Source of the DNA: an uncultured Eubacteriales bacterium
GTDB taxonomy: Bacteria > Bacillota > Clostridia > TANB77 > CAG-508
Length of the DNA: 64,000 nucleotides
Assembly (NCBI GenBank): GCA_949288185.1
Contig: CASEIZ010000015.1
Span: 1-64,000 of the forward strand
Direction: 5' to 3'
Shown here: positions 29,434 through 39,052 of the stretch, piece after piece
Numbering within the stretch: position 1 is the first letter of the stretch
Layout of the letters: each line of letters opens with the position of its first letter
Translations under genes and position numbers: made by a program
Notes under the pieces: generated by a model
Database searches by the model: none
Told to the model about the DNA's origin: nothing
Seen by the model: only the letters and a program-made list of their open reading frames with translations

Positions 29434-30213
29434 ATGGATAAAGAAGAAAATGTAGATAAGACAAAGAAAGTAGAAGATGTGAAAGAAGAAAAAAAAGAAA
29501 AAGTAGAAGAACCAAAATTCAGTAAAGTATCAGGAAAAGATTTAAAAAAAGAAACAGAAATGAATCATATAGAAGATAAAAAAGAAAAGAAACAAAATAA
29601 AGAGAAAAAAGAAGGCAAGGAAAAAGGAAGCAAAAAAGTTGGATATTGGGTTGGGGGAATTATCCTATTAGTAGTTGTACTAGCCATAGTAACTGCTTTA
29701 CTATTATTACCAGCAACACCAGAAAAAACTGTAGAAGGAATGTTAAATAGTTTAAAAAATGCTGATTTCGAAAGTGTTAATAAATATGTAAATTATGAAG
29801 ATATTGTTAACGAATCAGAAATGTTACAAAATTCAGAAATGGATGAAGAAACGCAAAGTTTACTTTTTGATAAGCTAACATGGAAGATTTTAAATATTTC
29901 AAAAGAAGAAAATTCAGCAAGTGTTGAAGTAGAAATTACCAATAAAGATTTTGATCAAATCATATCTAACTATAAACAAGAAGCTTTAAGAATTGCATTT
30001 AGTGGAGAATCTTTCACAGAAGAAGATCAAAATAATAAATTAAAAGAACAATTAAAAAATGAAGAAATTGGAACAAAAATAGTAACAACAACTATACAAT
30101 TAGTAAAACAAGATGGAGAATGGAAAGTACAAGCTGATGAGAGCTTAGTAAATGCATTATTACCAGGATTACAAGAAGCTATCAATTCTTTAAATTCTAT
30201 TATCAATGGATAG
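29434..30213 (+). CDS. Membrane-anchored protein with extracellular NTF2-like domain
   Basis: 259 residues. A very Lys/Glu-rich cytoplasmic N-terminus (about 1-68) is followed by one membrane helix (about 70-93) and an extracellular domain starting ATPEKTVEGMLNSLKNADFE, the pattern of DUF4878/NTF2-like lipoprotein domains with a C-terminal strand VKQDGEWKVQAD. The anchor is a helix, not a lipobox. Function unknown. Lies between gpr and a YtxC-like gene, so a spore-related role is possible but unproven. Confidence 0.65.
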   Translation: MDKEENVDKTKKVEDVKEEKKEKVEEPKFSKVSGKDLKKETEMNHIEDKKEKKQNKEKKEGKEKGSKKVGYWVGGIILLVVVLAIVTALLLLPATPEKTVEGMLNSLKNADFESVNKYVNYEDIVNESEMLQNSEMDEETQSLLFDKLTWKILNISKEENSASVEVEITNKDFDQIISNYKQEALRIAFSGESFTEEDQNNKLKEQLKNEEIGTKIVTTTIQLVKQDGEWKVQADESLVNALLPGLQEAINSLNSIING

Positions 30214-30232
30214 TATCTAAAATACTATAGAG

Positions 30233-30285
30233 GAGATGCACCTATAAATATTAAACTGATGTTTAATATTTTAGGTGCATTTTAC
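30233..30285 (+). terminator. Terminator after the NTF2-like protein gene
   Basis: ATGCACCTATAAATATTAAAC / GTTTAATATTTTAGGTGCAT type long stem, followed by TTTTAC. Confidence 0.75.
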
Positions 30286-30372
30286 TTTATATTACTTTGG
30301 ATTTTGTATAGAAAAATCAATTTTTATATGGATTCTATGTGAATTTTTCCGTATATAACAAGGTTAAGATTT

Positions 30373-31236
30373 TTATTTCTTGGTAAGTGTTTTTTTATGA
30401 TATCGATATAAATTGCAAATCTCGCAATTTAAACAAATAGATACACGATTTTCAAAAATTAATTGTAAAGTATTAATAAATTCATCAATTTGATTATCAA
30501 TTAAATGAATATAGATTTTCTTAGGAAGTAGGTTTAAAAGTGAATTTAAAGTATAATCATTTGTTGAAAAAGATATATCACTTAAATATTTAGCATTGAA
30601 GATTTCTTCTGAATTTAGAATCAAATTTTTATTTTCATCTAACAAAATGGATTCAGAAGAGTTATAAATTAAATGTACAATATTAGAATTATTCTTTTGT
30701 GAATTGATATATAATTTTAACAAAGAAATAAATTCCATGTATTCTTTTTCAATAATATAGCTATTAACACTTTCAGATACAATCTCATCTAAAATAGAAG
30801 TATAAGCTTGTAGTCTAAAATTTATAAAACCATCTAATATCAAAACTTTATTATCGGAAATAAAAGAATATAGAGAATTGTAAAGAGCATCAAATTTTTT
30901 ATCAAACCATGTATAATATTCATCAGATAAAATATTATAGCAATTTTTCAAGATTTTATTTCTTTCAAGTGCATCAAAATAAAAATAATTTTTATCAATA
31001 ATTCTTTTCATAAGTATATCTTCAAATTCATCAATTATCATAAAAGATAAAAGACTACTGATTTTAGAAAAAAAGTAAGGGTAATCATTGGTGGAAAGAT
31101 AATGTATGATAATATTTTTGTAATTTTTAAATTTGTTTTCAGAAAAGCATATATGCTCTATTTCAGAATATTTTAATTCATTTAGTAGATAATCTAGTAT
31201 TTTAGAATTATTTGTTTTTATACATAAAGATTTCAT
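30373..31236 (-). CDS. YtxC-like sporulation protein
   Basis: 287 residues, soluble. The segment FINFRLQAYTSILDEIVSES followed by EKEYMEFISLLKLYINSQ is the characteristic region of YtxC-like proteins, a sporulation-associated family of unknown mechanism found in endospore formers. The C-terminus has a CLNCEIC cluster. I place the start at ATG 31236 after GAAAGGGGT; a TTG two codons upstream is less likely. Confidence 0.8.
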   Translation of the reverse strand: MKSLCIKTNNSKILDYLLNELKYSEIEHICFSENKFKNYKNIIIHYLSTNDYPYFFSKISSLLSFMIIDEFEDILMKRIIDKNYFYFDALERNKILKNCYNILSDEYYTWFDKKFDALYNSLYSFISDNKVLILDGFINFRLQAYTSILDEIVSESVNSYIIEKEYMEFISLLKLYINSQKNNSNIVHLIYNSSESILLDENKNLILNSEEIFNAKYLSDISFSTNDYTLNSLLNLLPKKIYIHLIDNQIDEFINTLQLIFENRVSICLNCEICNLYRYHKKTLTKK

Positions 31237-31324
31237 ATACAAAAATACCCCTTTCTCATTATACTAGTATCTACCAAACTTAAAAAACTTATACATTATT
31301 ATATGATAAGAAAAAAATTCGGTG

Positions 31325-31362
31325 AAAAGTTGCCAAAGGGGACGTCCCCTTTGGCAACTTTT
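31325..31362. terminator. Perfect 38-bp palindrome, terminator of the GH57 gene
   Basis: Two 19-base halves, AAAAGTTGCCAAAGGGGAC and its exact complement, with no loop. It ends 1 base from the GH57 stop codon. The GGGGACGTCCCC centre links it to the other repeat families here. Confidence 0.85.
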
Positions 31363-31363
31363 C

Positions 31364-32950
31364 TTAATAGTAAATCATATAATCAATGTCTGGAAAAACA
31401 CAATCTTTTTTAGAAATATCTTTTAAGAAAATTTCATCAATATTGTTTTCTTTTATTTGATAATATAACTTGGTAAATCGACCAATATGGTCTTTAATTC
31501 TTTTCTTTGCATAATCAACCATCGTACCATTTGTGATGATAAATAGCCAATCACTACTTTGAGCTAACAATAATTCACGAGCACATTGATTTAAAGCTTT
31601 TTTCTTCAAGCCTTTCGCATTTGGGTATAAATGTGCTAATTCACACATTCTGTCACCTGCAACATGAAGATGTCTATGAGCATAATCATTTGTTTGATTT
31701 AACCATACTTCACTATATCCATTAGCGCCCCAACTAGAACGACAAGGAGAGGCAACCTGCATATTGGGATATTTATCAATATATTCAGATGGTGTAATTA
31801 ATTCAAAATTACAATCATCATAATAGATTTTCTTAAATAAAATATATAACCAATATGGTCCTTCATACCACCAATGACCATATAGTTCAGCATCATAAGG
31901 ACATAAGATGATTGGCGGATTTTCTGTATATTGAGAAAGATTTTCAATTTGAGCATTTCTTGAATCAAAGAAATGACCTGCTTGTTTTTCAGCGGAATCT
32001 TTTGCCCATTGTAGATTATAATAATCTTTAAATTCAGTTTTTCCTGTAATTCTATAATATTTGATACCTGTATGAACTCTAACACCATTATGAGCGATAT
32101 ATGGTTTGATGTAATCATAATCAGCTTCATAACCAATATCACGGTAAAATTCTCTATAATTGAAATCACCTGGATACCCATTAATAGAACTCCATACTTG
32201 TCTTGAAGATTCTATATCTCTACCAAAAGCAATAACGCCTTCTGGAGAAACAATAGGAGCAAAGGTACCATACAAAGGTGTAGGGTCTGCATATAAAATT
32301 CCATGTGTTTCAGTGATAATATAATCAATTCCAAATTCTTTTAGGTATTTATCAGCTTCTGGTACATAACCACATTCAGGAAGCCAAATACCACGAGGCT
32401 TTCTTCCAAAATATCTTTCATATGTTTGTACACCAACAGCAATTTGTGCTTTTACTGTTTTTTCATTAACATATAGTATTGGAAAATATCCATGTGTTGC
32501 TCCACAAGTAATAATTTCTAATACACCAATATCTTGAAAATGTTTAAAACCTTGTATTAAATTGCATTTATATACATCTTTAAATAAATGTAAATCATTT
32601 GAATATCGATCATAATAGTAATGTGCTAATTGGTTTAGACGTTCATCACCAGCTGTTCTTTTAATTTCTTTTCCAGATAATTCAATCATTTGTTTTAAAT
32701 AGCGAATATATTTTCTTTGTAATAATTTATTATCTAACATAGAAAGTAAAGGAGGTGTCATAGACATGGTAATTCTAAAGTTAACACCTTCATCTACTAG
32801 TTTTTGAAAATTTGTTAATAATGGTATATAGGTTTCAGATATTGCTTCATATAGCCAAGATTCTTCTAAATAGTCATCACTTTCAGGATGATGGATAAAT
32901 GGAAGATGTGCATGAAGAACGAAACTAACATATCCTTTTTTCTCTTGCAT
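31364..32950 (-). CDS. GH57 family 1,4-alpha-glucan branching enzyme-like protein (DUF1957)
   Basis: 528 residues, cytoplasmic. N-terminal FVLHAHLPFIHHPE, CGATHGYFPIL, and WLPECGYVPEAD, where the Glu is the GH57 nucleophile. The C-terminal DUF1957 region contains WGANGYSEVWLNQTNDYAHR and the helical bundle ending LYYQIKENNIDEIFL. GH57 branching enzymes make alpha-1,6 branches in glycogen. The gene follows a DUF4912 gene on the same strand, a recurrent pairing in Clostridia. Together with the GH13 amylase it points to storage glucan use, perhaps during sporulation. Confidence 0.88.
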   Translation of the reverse strand: MQEKKGYVSFVLHAHLPFIHHPESDDYLEESWLYEAISETYIPLLTNFQKLVDEGVNFRITMSMTPPLLSMLDNKLLQRKYIRYLKQMIELSGKEIKRTAGDERLNQLAHYYYDRYSNDLHLFKDVYKCNLIQGFKHFQDIGVLEIITCGATHGYFPILYVNEKTVKAQIAVGVQTYERYFGRKPRGIWLPECGYVPEADKYLKEFGIDYIITETHGILYADPTPLYGTFAPIVSPEGVIAFGRDIESSRQVWSSINGYPGDFNYREFYRDIGYEADYDYIKPYIAHNGVRVHTGIKYYRITGKTEFKDYYNLQWAKDSAEKQAGHFFDSRNAQIENLSQYTENPPIILCPYDAELYGHWWYEGPYWLYILFKKIYYDDCNFELITPSEYIDKYPNMQVASPCRSSWGANGYSEVWLNQTNDYAHRHLHVAGDRMCELAHLYPNAKGLKKKALNQCARELLLAQSSDWLFIITNGTMVDYAKKRIKDHIGRFTKLYYQIKENNIDEIFLKDISKKDCVFPDIDYMIYY

Positions 32951-33082
32951 TTAAATTCTCCTTTTATTGTTACTAAAATTTATTTCAACGAAAGCGACAA
33001 GATTTATTTTTGTCTTTTTATTTCACTTATATGTCGTCACGTTTCTATGTATAAGTCATATTTTCTATAAAGTAAAAATGAA

Positions 33083-33117
33083 TGAGACACTTTCGAATTG
33101 CAACCTCAAGTGTCTCA
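33083..33117 (-). terminator. Terminator of the DUF4912 gene
   Basis: GAGACACTT ... AAGTGTCTC with a 16-base loop, immediately before the gene's stop codon region at 33121. Confidence 0.7.
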
Positions 33118-33120
33118 AAA

Positions 33121-34053
33121 TTATTTAAATTTTGAAGAAAGACTTCCTGATGATGGATTACCAGAAGAAGGATTTGATAAATCATAAATTTCTTCAATAT
33201 TTTCATTTTGATAAATTGCTTTATAAATATCATATATATTATATATTTTTCCCATATTTCTAAGAAAGGAAATGTTTGCTGAAATTGGCTTTTCAATTTG
33301 GACACCGGTTTTTACATTTCTAAAATACACCATTTTTTGTTCTTTATTAAATAAAATATGGTCATTTGGTGATTCGATATTATTTGAGGTAGATATATAA
33401 ATATAATCTGTGTTGATTTTTGGGTTTTCTTTGATTGGACGTCTACCTAATTCTATTTGATAATCACATTTAGCATCATTTACATGAAGATACCAACTGT
33501 TTGCAAAGTCATTAATATCAATTTCAAAACTATAATTCATCGTTGTATTGTGAATAATTAAAACTGGTTTGGTTGTTTCAAAAAAGTCTTCACCATATTG
33601 TGCTTTATAATTTTCTCTGTCTTTATCAGAGATGTCCCAATATATAAATAAATTGGTAGGAGTTTGCGCCAATACTTTTACAACGGTTTGATTATATCGA
33701 TATGGTAAATCATAATATTCTACAATATCTACTTTCTGCTTCTTAGTTGTTGCACTTTTTCTTTTAGATGTAGATGCTTTTTTTGTAGTAGATTTTTTAG
33801 ATGTTTTCTTTTTAGAAGTAGATGTTTTTTTTGTTGCAACAGTTTTAGAGGTAGCAGAAGTCTTTTTTGCTACACTTTTTGTAGTAGAAGATTTTTTAGT
33901 ATCTGTTTTTGCAACAACATCTTTTTTTGTAGTCGTTTTTTTGGTGGCAGATTTTGTCACTTTTTTTACTGGTTCCTTTTTGGTTGTATCTGCCTTCTTT
34001 GTTGCTATAACTGGGTTTGTTTTATCATTTGTTTCTTTTGTTTTTCTTGGCAT
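33121..34053 (-). CDS. DUF4912 protein with histone-H1-like Lys/Thr/Ser N-terminus
   Basis: 310 residues. The first 110 are a low-complexity Lys/Thr/Ser/Ala tract (MPRKTKETNDKTNPVIATKK, then many TKKxS and KKTS repeats) resembling histone H1 or SASP-like DNA-binding tails. Then DUF4912: EYYDLPYRYNQTVVKVLAQT, LFIYWDISDKDR, SWYLHVNDAKCDYQIELGR. DUF4912 proteins are common beside GH57 branching enzymes; the role is unknown. The N-terminal tail could bind polyanions or polysaccharide. Separated from the GH57 gene by 170 bases containing a terminator. Confidence 0.82.
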   Translation of the reverse strand: MPRKTKETNDKTNPVIATKKADTTKKEPVKKVTKSATKKTTTKKDVVAKTDTKKSSTTKSVAKKTSATSKTVATKKTSTSKKKTSKKSTTKKASTSKRKSATTKKQKVDIVEYYDLPYRYNQTVVKVLAQTPTNLFIYWDISDKDRENYKAQYGEDFFETTKPVLIIHNTTMNYSFEIDINDFANSWYLHVNDAKCDYQIELGRRPIKENPKINTDYIYISTSNNIESPNDHILFNKEQKMVYFRNVKTGVQIEKPISANISFLRNMGKIYNIYDIYKAIYQNENIEEIYDLSNPSSGNPSSGSLSSKFK

Positions 34054-34665
34054 TGTATATCCTCCTATGTAAATCTCTTTTATTACCTTTATATATTATA
34101 CTAAATAAAAAATAAATTCAAGGGGATAATATGATTTTTTAAATTTATTTTAAAAAAAATTTTTTATCAAATATACTTGCGAAAAATTTAAAGAAATGAT
34201 ATATTATTAACATAATTATCTATGATTAAATTCAAAAAAAATTAAAATCTAATTTATTTCTAAAAATTCCAAAATGAAAAAGTTATATAGTATTTGTAGA
34301 TTATGAATTTGTGCAAAAATATTTTGTTATATATTTTTATAAATTAAGTATTTTAGTTCTATATATTCCAAAATTAAAAAACAGTGTTGCACTAAAAAAT
34401 TACTATGCAATTTTTTGCGTTGATAAATTTTTATGTTTCTTTAAAAACTTCAATACATATAGTTGAATGATATATATTTAATCCAAATCTTAAATTCCAA
34501 AAAAATTTAATTATAGATAATTATCAATCTAGGATATCATAGTAAATGGAAGATAATAGAAGAAGATGAGAGAAAGATAATCTTGACAGAACATTTGGAG
34601 TTACATATAATAGAGATACCAAAGATATATAAGATAGGAGAGAAAGAGGAGAAGGCGGGGAATAT
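34054..34665. other. 612-base very AT-rich intergenic region
   Basis: I see no credible gene or conserved repeat in 34081-34560. The final 100 bases are purine-rich and contain one good promoter (34583-34611). Several A/T runs and TTCCAAAA-type short repeats occur near 34265, 34368 and 34493. Confidence 0.6.
34583..34611 (+). promoter_or_regulatory. Sigma-A-type promoter of the peptide-binding protein gene
   Basis: TTGACA (34583-34588), 17-base spacer, TATAAT (34606-34611), 54 bases before the ATG. Confidence 0.75.
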
Positions 34666-36243
34666 ATGAAATCTAATATTTTTAAATATATATTTATTAT
34701 ATTTGTTATCATCATTGTTGTTATTGCATTTTTTGTCATAAGAAATAATGAAAATGAACAAGAAACAGCGGAAGAAACCACAAGTACAGAAAAAGAGATA
34801 GTAAGACAAATTCGATTAGGAATTGCACAATGTGATACATTAAATCCACTATTAACAACCAATAAAAATGTTCAAGATATTACAAAATTAATTTATGAAC
34901 CATTAGTAGATATATCATCAGATTATAAAGCAACACCAGCTTTAGCTACAGAATGGGCAAAGCAAGATGCAACGACATATATTGTCAAATTAAGAGAAAA
35001 TGTCAAATGGTCAAACGGAGAAAGATTTACATCAATAGATGTTCAATTTACTTATGATAAATTAAAAGAAAATGCTTCTATTTATTCAAGTAATTTAGAG
35101 CATGTAACCATGTTAGAAATTGTAGATGATTATACCATCAAAATATATCTTGATCAGGAAGTTCCATTTTTTGAATATTATCTTACATTTCCAATATTAT
35201 CTAAAACATTTTATGATACACAAGATTATTATAATACAGGAATTGTGTCAGTAGGAACAGGAAAATATAAGGTAGAGAGTGTACAAGAAAATTATATAGT
35301 GCTAACTCCAAATACCAATTGGTGGAATAGAGATACAGAGTTATCATTAGAAGAAATCACAGTTAATGTATATGATTCCGTAGGAGAATTATATAATGCC
35401 TTTAAATTGGGAAATGTAGATATGGTAAATACCAATAATTCCAATATACAGGACTATATTGGAACAATGGGATATAGTACAAAAGAAATAAAAGGAAGAG
35501 AACATGATTTCTTAGTTTTGAATACGCAAAATACCTTATTGGCCAATCAAGAAGTGAGAAGAGCAATATCTTATTCAATAGATAGAAATAATATTGTATC
35601 AAGTGTTTTTCAGAATAAATATTATACTTCAAGTTTTCCATTAGATTTTGGCTCATGGGTATATCAAGAACAAGATGCAAGTTCAGGGTATAATCCTGAG
35701 CAAGCAAATCAAATACTATCAGAAAATGGTTGGAGTTATAGAAATAATTCTTGGCAAAAAAGTATAAATAGAAGAACACAAAGAATTGAACTAAATCTTA
35801 TTGTGAAAGCATCAAATAGTACACAAATAGCCGTAGCAGAAAACATAAAAACACAGTTAGCAAACCAAGGAATTCGAATTAATGTTCAGCAATATTCTAA
35901 TGAACAATATAATCTTGCAATACAAAATAAATCTTATGATATGATTTTATGCGGGATGAATTTATCACCAAACCCTGATATGTCAATGTTTTTTGGCGAT
36001 GGCAATTTAGCAAATTATACAAATGAAGAAGTTACGAATTTAATGAATGAAGTAAAAAATACAACAGATGAAGAAACGATAAAAAATGATTATGCGAGAC
36101 TTGCAGAAATTTATAAAACAGATATACCATATATAAGTTTATATACCAATAAACATACAATAGCATATAATACCGAATTGGTAGGAGAAATTAATTCAAA
36201 TTGGTTTAATCCATTTTGTGGAATAGAAACATGGTATAGATAA
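34666..36243 (+). CDS. Peptide ABC transporter substrate-binding protein (SBP family 5)
   Basis: 525 residues. A single N-terminal hydrophobic helix (about 5-26) anchors it; there is no lipobox Cys, so it is membrane-anchored rather than a lipoprotein. The mature part has the OppA/DppA pattern: DTLNPLLTTNKNVQDITKLI, YEPLVDISSDYKATPALATE, VKWSNGERFTSIDVQFTYD, DVRRA-like EVRRAISYSIDRNNIV. It binds oligopeptides or other small ligands outside the cell. No permease or ATPase genes are adjacent, so it is an orphan binding protein here. Confidence 0.87.
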   Translation: MKSNIFKYIFIIFVIIIVVIAFFVIRNNENEQETAEETTSTEKEIVRQIRLGIAQCDTLNPLLTTNKNVQDITKLIYEPLVDISSDYKATPALATEWAKQDATTYIVKLRENVKWSNGERFTSIDVQFTYDKLKENASIYSSNLEHVTMLEIVDDYTIKIYLDQEVPFFEYYLTFPILSKTFYDTQDYYNTGIVSVGTGKYKVESVQENYIVLTPNTNWWNRDTELSLEEITVNVYDSVGELYNAFKLGNVDMVNTNNSNIQDYIGTMGYSTKEIKGREHDFLVLNTQNTLLANQEVRRAISYSIDRNNIVSSVFQNKYYTSSFPLDFGSWVYQEQDASSGYNPEQANQILSENGWSYRNNSWQKSINRRTQRIELNLIVKASNSTQIAVAENIKTQLANQGIRINVQQYSNEQYNLAIQNKSYDMILCGMNLSPNPDMSMFFGDGNLANYTNEEVTNLMNEVKNTTDEETIKNDYARLAEIYKTDIPYISLYTNKHTIAYNTELVGEINSNWFNPFCGIETWYR

Positions 36244-36270
36244 AGAAAGTAAAAAAAATTAAAATAAGTA

Positions 36271-36319
36271 TTGACAAAACAAATTTTTGATATATAATAA
36301 CAATATCAAACAAAAGTTC
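36271..36319 (+). promoter_or_regulatory. recA promoter with possible LexA box
   Basis: TTGACA (36271-36276), 16-base spacer, TATAAT (36293-36298). AAACAAAAGTTC (36308-36319) matches GAAC-N4-GTTC at 7 of 8 positions and lies just after the start site, where LexA would block transcription. Confidence 0.55.
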
Positions 36320-36338
36320 AAAAATGAGGAGGAAAATT

Positions 36339-37394
36339 ATGAGTGAGAATGCAGAAAAAAAGAAGGCGCTAGAAGCAGCAATGAGTCAAATAGAAAAACA
36401 ATTTGGTAAAGGTTCTGTTATGAAATTAGGAGAATTTAAAGCAATGGAAATAGAAGCTATTCCAACAGGTGCTTTAAGTTTAGATATTGCATTAGGCATT
36501 GGAGGAGTACCTAGAGGAAGAATTATAGAAGTATTTGGACCAGAATCTTCAGGTAAAACAACATTGGCCTTACATATAGTAGCAGAAGCACAAAAAATGG
36601 GAGGAGAAGCAGCATTTATTGATGCAGAACATGCATTAGATCCAGTATATGCCAAAAAATTAGGTGTCGATATAGATAATTTAATTGTATCTCAACCAGA
36701 TACGGGAGAACAAGCATTAGAAATTACAGAAAGCTTAGTTAGAAGTGGAGCTTTAGATGTTATTGTCGTAGACTCAGTAGCTGCATTAGTTCCAAAAGCT
36801 GAAATTGATGGTGACATGGGAGATTCACATATGGGATTGCAAGCAAGACTTATGTCACAAGCATTAAGAAAGTTAGCAGGAGCAATTAATAAATCAAAAA
36901 CCGTATTAATTTTTATTAACCAATTAAGAGAGAAAATAGGTGTTATGTTTGGAAATCCAGAAACAACAACAGGTGGTAGAGCATTAAAATTTTATGCATC
37001 AGTTAGAATGGATATTAGAAAAATAGAAAATATTAAGCAAGATGGAGAAGTAAAAGGAAATAGAGTAAGAGTAAAAGTTATCAAAAATAAAGTAGCGCCA
37101 CCATTTAGAGAGGCTGAGTTTGATATCGTATACGGTCAAGGAATTTCTAAAGAAGGTAATATTTTAGATATGGCTGTTAACTTAGATATTGTAGAAAAGG
37201 CTGGTTCTTGGTTTAGCTATAATGGAGAAAGAATTGGACAAGGAAGAGAAAATGTTAAGAAATATTTAAAAGAAAATCCAAAATTGCTAGAAGAAATAGA
37301 AGGAAAAGTAAGACAAGACTTTGAAAAAGTATTCGAAGAAAGTCTAGGAGAAGAATTACCTGAAATTGATATGGATGATGATGAAGAAGAATAA
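36339..37394 (+). CDS. recA: Recombinase RecA
   Basis: Strand-exchange protein and LexA/SOS co-protease. 351 residues, standard. Walker [60 protein letters not shown] (loop L2 region) and an acidic tail MDDDEEE are all present. I place the start at 36339 ([20 protein letters not shown]) after GAGGAGG, not the in-frame ATG at 36324. It is followed by its own terminator and, 1.6 kb on, by recX. Confidence 0.97.
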   Translation: MSENAEKKKALEAAMSQIEKQFGKGSVMKLGEFKAMEIEAIPTGALSLDIALGIGGVPRGRIIEVFGPESSGKTTLALHIVAEAQKMGGEAAFIDAEHALDPVYAKKLGVDIDNLIVSQPDTGEQALEITESLVRSGALDVIVVDSVAALVPKAEIDGDMGDSHMGLQARLMSQALRKLAGAINKSKTVLIFINQLREKIGVMFGNPETTTGGRALKFYASVRMDIRKIENIKQDGEVKGNRVRVKVIKNKVAPPFREAEFDIVYGQGISKEGNILDMAVNLDIVEKAGSWFSYNGERIGQGRENVKKYLKENPKLLEEIEGKVRQDFEKVFEESLGEELPEIDMDDDEEE

Positions 37395-37410
37395 GAAATA
37401 TATATAACCA

Positions 37411-37439
37411 TAAAAGAGATACAAAAAGTATCTCTTTTA
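37411..37439 (+). terminator. recA terminator
   Basis: TAAAAGAGATAC AAAAA GTATCTCTTTTA, 12-bp perfect stem. Confidence 0.88.
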
Positions 37440-37470
37440 TTGATATTTTAAAATCTTTATAGTAAAATAT

Positions 37471-37662
37471 AAGGAAAGCATGCATAACGAAATCAAAGAT
37501 TTCTATGCATAAATGTGAAGACTGCTTCGCAGTACTTCACGAATATAAGAAGCTTAACCTTGTTGTATACGAAAAAATCCATATAGGGTCAAGATAGAAG
37601 CTGATTTTTTCTATACAATAAGGAAAGCATACTATATGCGAAATCAAAGATTTCTATGCATA
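37471..37662. repeat. Composite intergenic repeat after recA
   Basis: Two direct copies of a 41-43-base unit (37471-37511 and 37620-37662; begin AAGGAAAGCAT, end ATTTCTATGCATA) flank a hairpin 37515-37540 (GTGAAGACTGC/GCAGTACTTCAC) and a second hairpin 37563-37618 (TTGTATACGAAAAAATC / GATTTTTTCTATACAA). Variants of the second hairpin occur near 30304, 47385 and 48581. Fills the 300-base gap; no gene seen. Confidence 0.8.
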
Positions 37663-37697
37663 TATGATTTCTATACGATAGAAATGGGAGAAAAAAG

Positions 37698-38168
37698 ATG
37701 AAAGAAAGATATAGAACTTTATCAGCTGTTATGCTAATGTTAATTAGAGAAAACAATGGAAAAGAAGAAATTTTATTGCAAAAAAGAAAAAATACAGGAT
37801 ATATGGATGGTTATTGGGATTATTCAGCAACTGGTCATGTAGAATATATGGAAAGTATGAAAATGGCAATGATAAGAGAAGCAAAAGAAGAATTGTGTAT
37901 TGATATCGATATCAAGGATTTAGAATTTGTTTCATTAATTCATAAAATCAATGGAAAGGATACCATTTACTATAATGGTTACTTTAAAGCAAGTAAGTGG
38001 AAAGGGGAACCAAAAATTGGAGAACCTAATAAAAATGAAGAAATAGAATGGTTTGATATTTATCATCTTCCCAATAATTTAGTAGATGATAGAAAAGAAG
38101 CAATGAATAATTATATACAAAAAATACCATATAGTGAATTTGGTTGGGATGAAAGAAAACAAAGGTAA
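37698..38168 (+). CDS. NUDIX hydrolase
   Basis: 156 residues. Nudix box GHVEYMESMKMAMIREAKEE (about residues 48-67) with the REAKEEL core is intact. N-terminal SAVMLMLIRENNGKEEILLQ and YMDGYWDYSATGHV fit (d)NTP or NDP-X pyrophosphatases. Substrate unknown. Ribosome site GGGAGAAAA. Two bases from the following HAD gene region, likely an operon with it and recX. Confidence 0.9.
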   Translation: MKERYRTLSAVMLMLIRENNGKEEILLQKRKNTGYMDGYWDYSATGHVEYMESMKMAMIREAKEELCIDIDIKDLEFVSLIHKINGKDTIYYNGYFKASKWKGEPKIGEPNKNEEIEWFDIYHLPNNLVDDRKEAMNNYIQKIPYSEFGWDERKQR

Positions 38169-38179
38169 AGGTGAAGGTT

Positions 38180-39052
38180 ATGATAAAATTACTAGCAAGT
38201 GATTTAGATGGAACAATTGTATACAATAATGACATAACAGAAATAGATTTAGAAGCTGTCCAAAAATTAAAACAAACAGAGATTAAATTTGTTGTTTGTA
38301 CAGGAAAAACATATGCAATGACAAAAGATATATGTAATATATTAGAACCAGCATATGGGATTTTTGGAAATGGAACACAGATTATCAATGTACAAACAGG
38401 TAAAGAAATTATTAGAAATACCATAACAAATGCGCAAGTAATGGATTGTTTAAAAATTGCAAAAACACATCATTTACATATACACATTTATACAGATGAT
38501 AAAATTATTGCACAAGAAAATTTAAACTATATGGCCTATAGAAATTACATTTTATACAAAGAACAGGTAGAATTTGAAATAGTAGATTCAATAGAAAATT
38601 ATATAAAAGAACAAAATCCAAATATATTAAAATTGATTTTATCAGGGGAAAAAGAGTTATTAAAAGTAAAAAATGAAATTGAAGCAAAAGAAAAGCTAAC
38701 TGCAATACGAATAAAGAAATGTGGACAATATATAGATAAAGTTGTTAGTAAAGAATATGAATATTTAGATATTGTACCTAAACATATAACAAAATATCAA
38801 GCTTTAATGCAATTAAGTATATATTTAGGTATACCTATGGAGCAAATTATGGCAATAGGAGACAATATCAATGATATAGAAATGATAAAAAATGCAGGAA
38901 TTGGAGTGGCAATAGGAGGTAGTTATAAAAGAGTTCAAAATGTTGCTTCATATGTAACCAAGAATACGGTAAAAACAGGAGGATTTGCAGAAGCGATTGA
39001 TAAATTTGTAATAGAAAAAAGGAGTGAAAATGTATACAGTAGAAGAATTTGA
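38180..39052 (+). CDS. HAD-superfamily sugar/nucleotide phosphatase (Cof/YidA-like)
   Basis: About 290 residues. HAD motif I DLDGTIV (catalytic Asp), motif II CTGKT, Lys/Asp of motifs III-IV in AIGDNINDIEMIKNAGIGVA, and the C2B-type cap between them. Cof-type phosphatases dephosphorylate sugar phosphates or flavin/thiamine intermediates in the cytosol; the substrate cannot be told. I prefer ATG 38180 after AAAGGTGAAGG; a GTG at 38171 is possible. Its 3' end overlaps recX by 23 bases. Confidence 0.88.
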   Translation: MIKLLASDLDGTIVYNNDITEIDLEAVQKLKQTEIKFVVCTGKTYAMTKDICNILEPAYGIFGNGTQIINVQTGKEIIRNTITNAQVMDCLKIAKTHHLHIHIYTDDKIIAQENLNYMAYRNYILYKEQVEFEIVDSIENYIKEQNPNILKLILSGEKELLKVKNEIEAKEKLTAIRIKKCGQYIDKVVSKEYEYLDIVPKHITKYQALMQLSIYLGIPMEQIMAIGDNINDIEMIKNAGIGVAIGGSYKRVQNVASYVTKNTVKTGGFAEAIDKFVIEKRSENVYSRRI

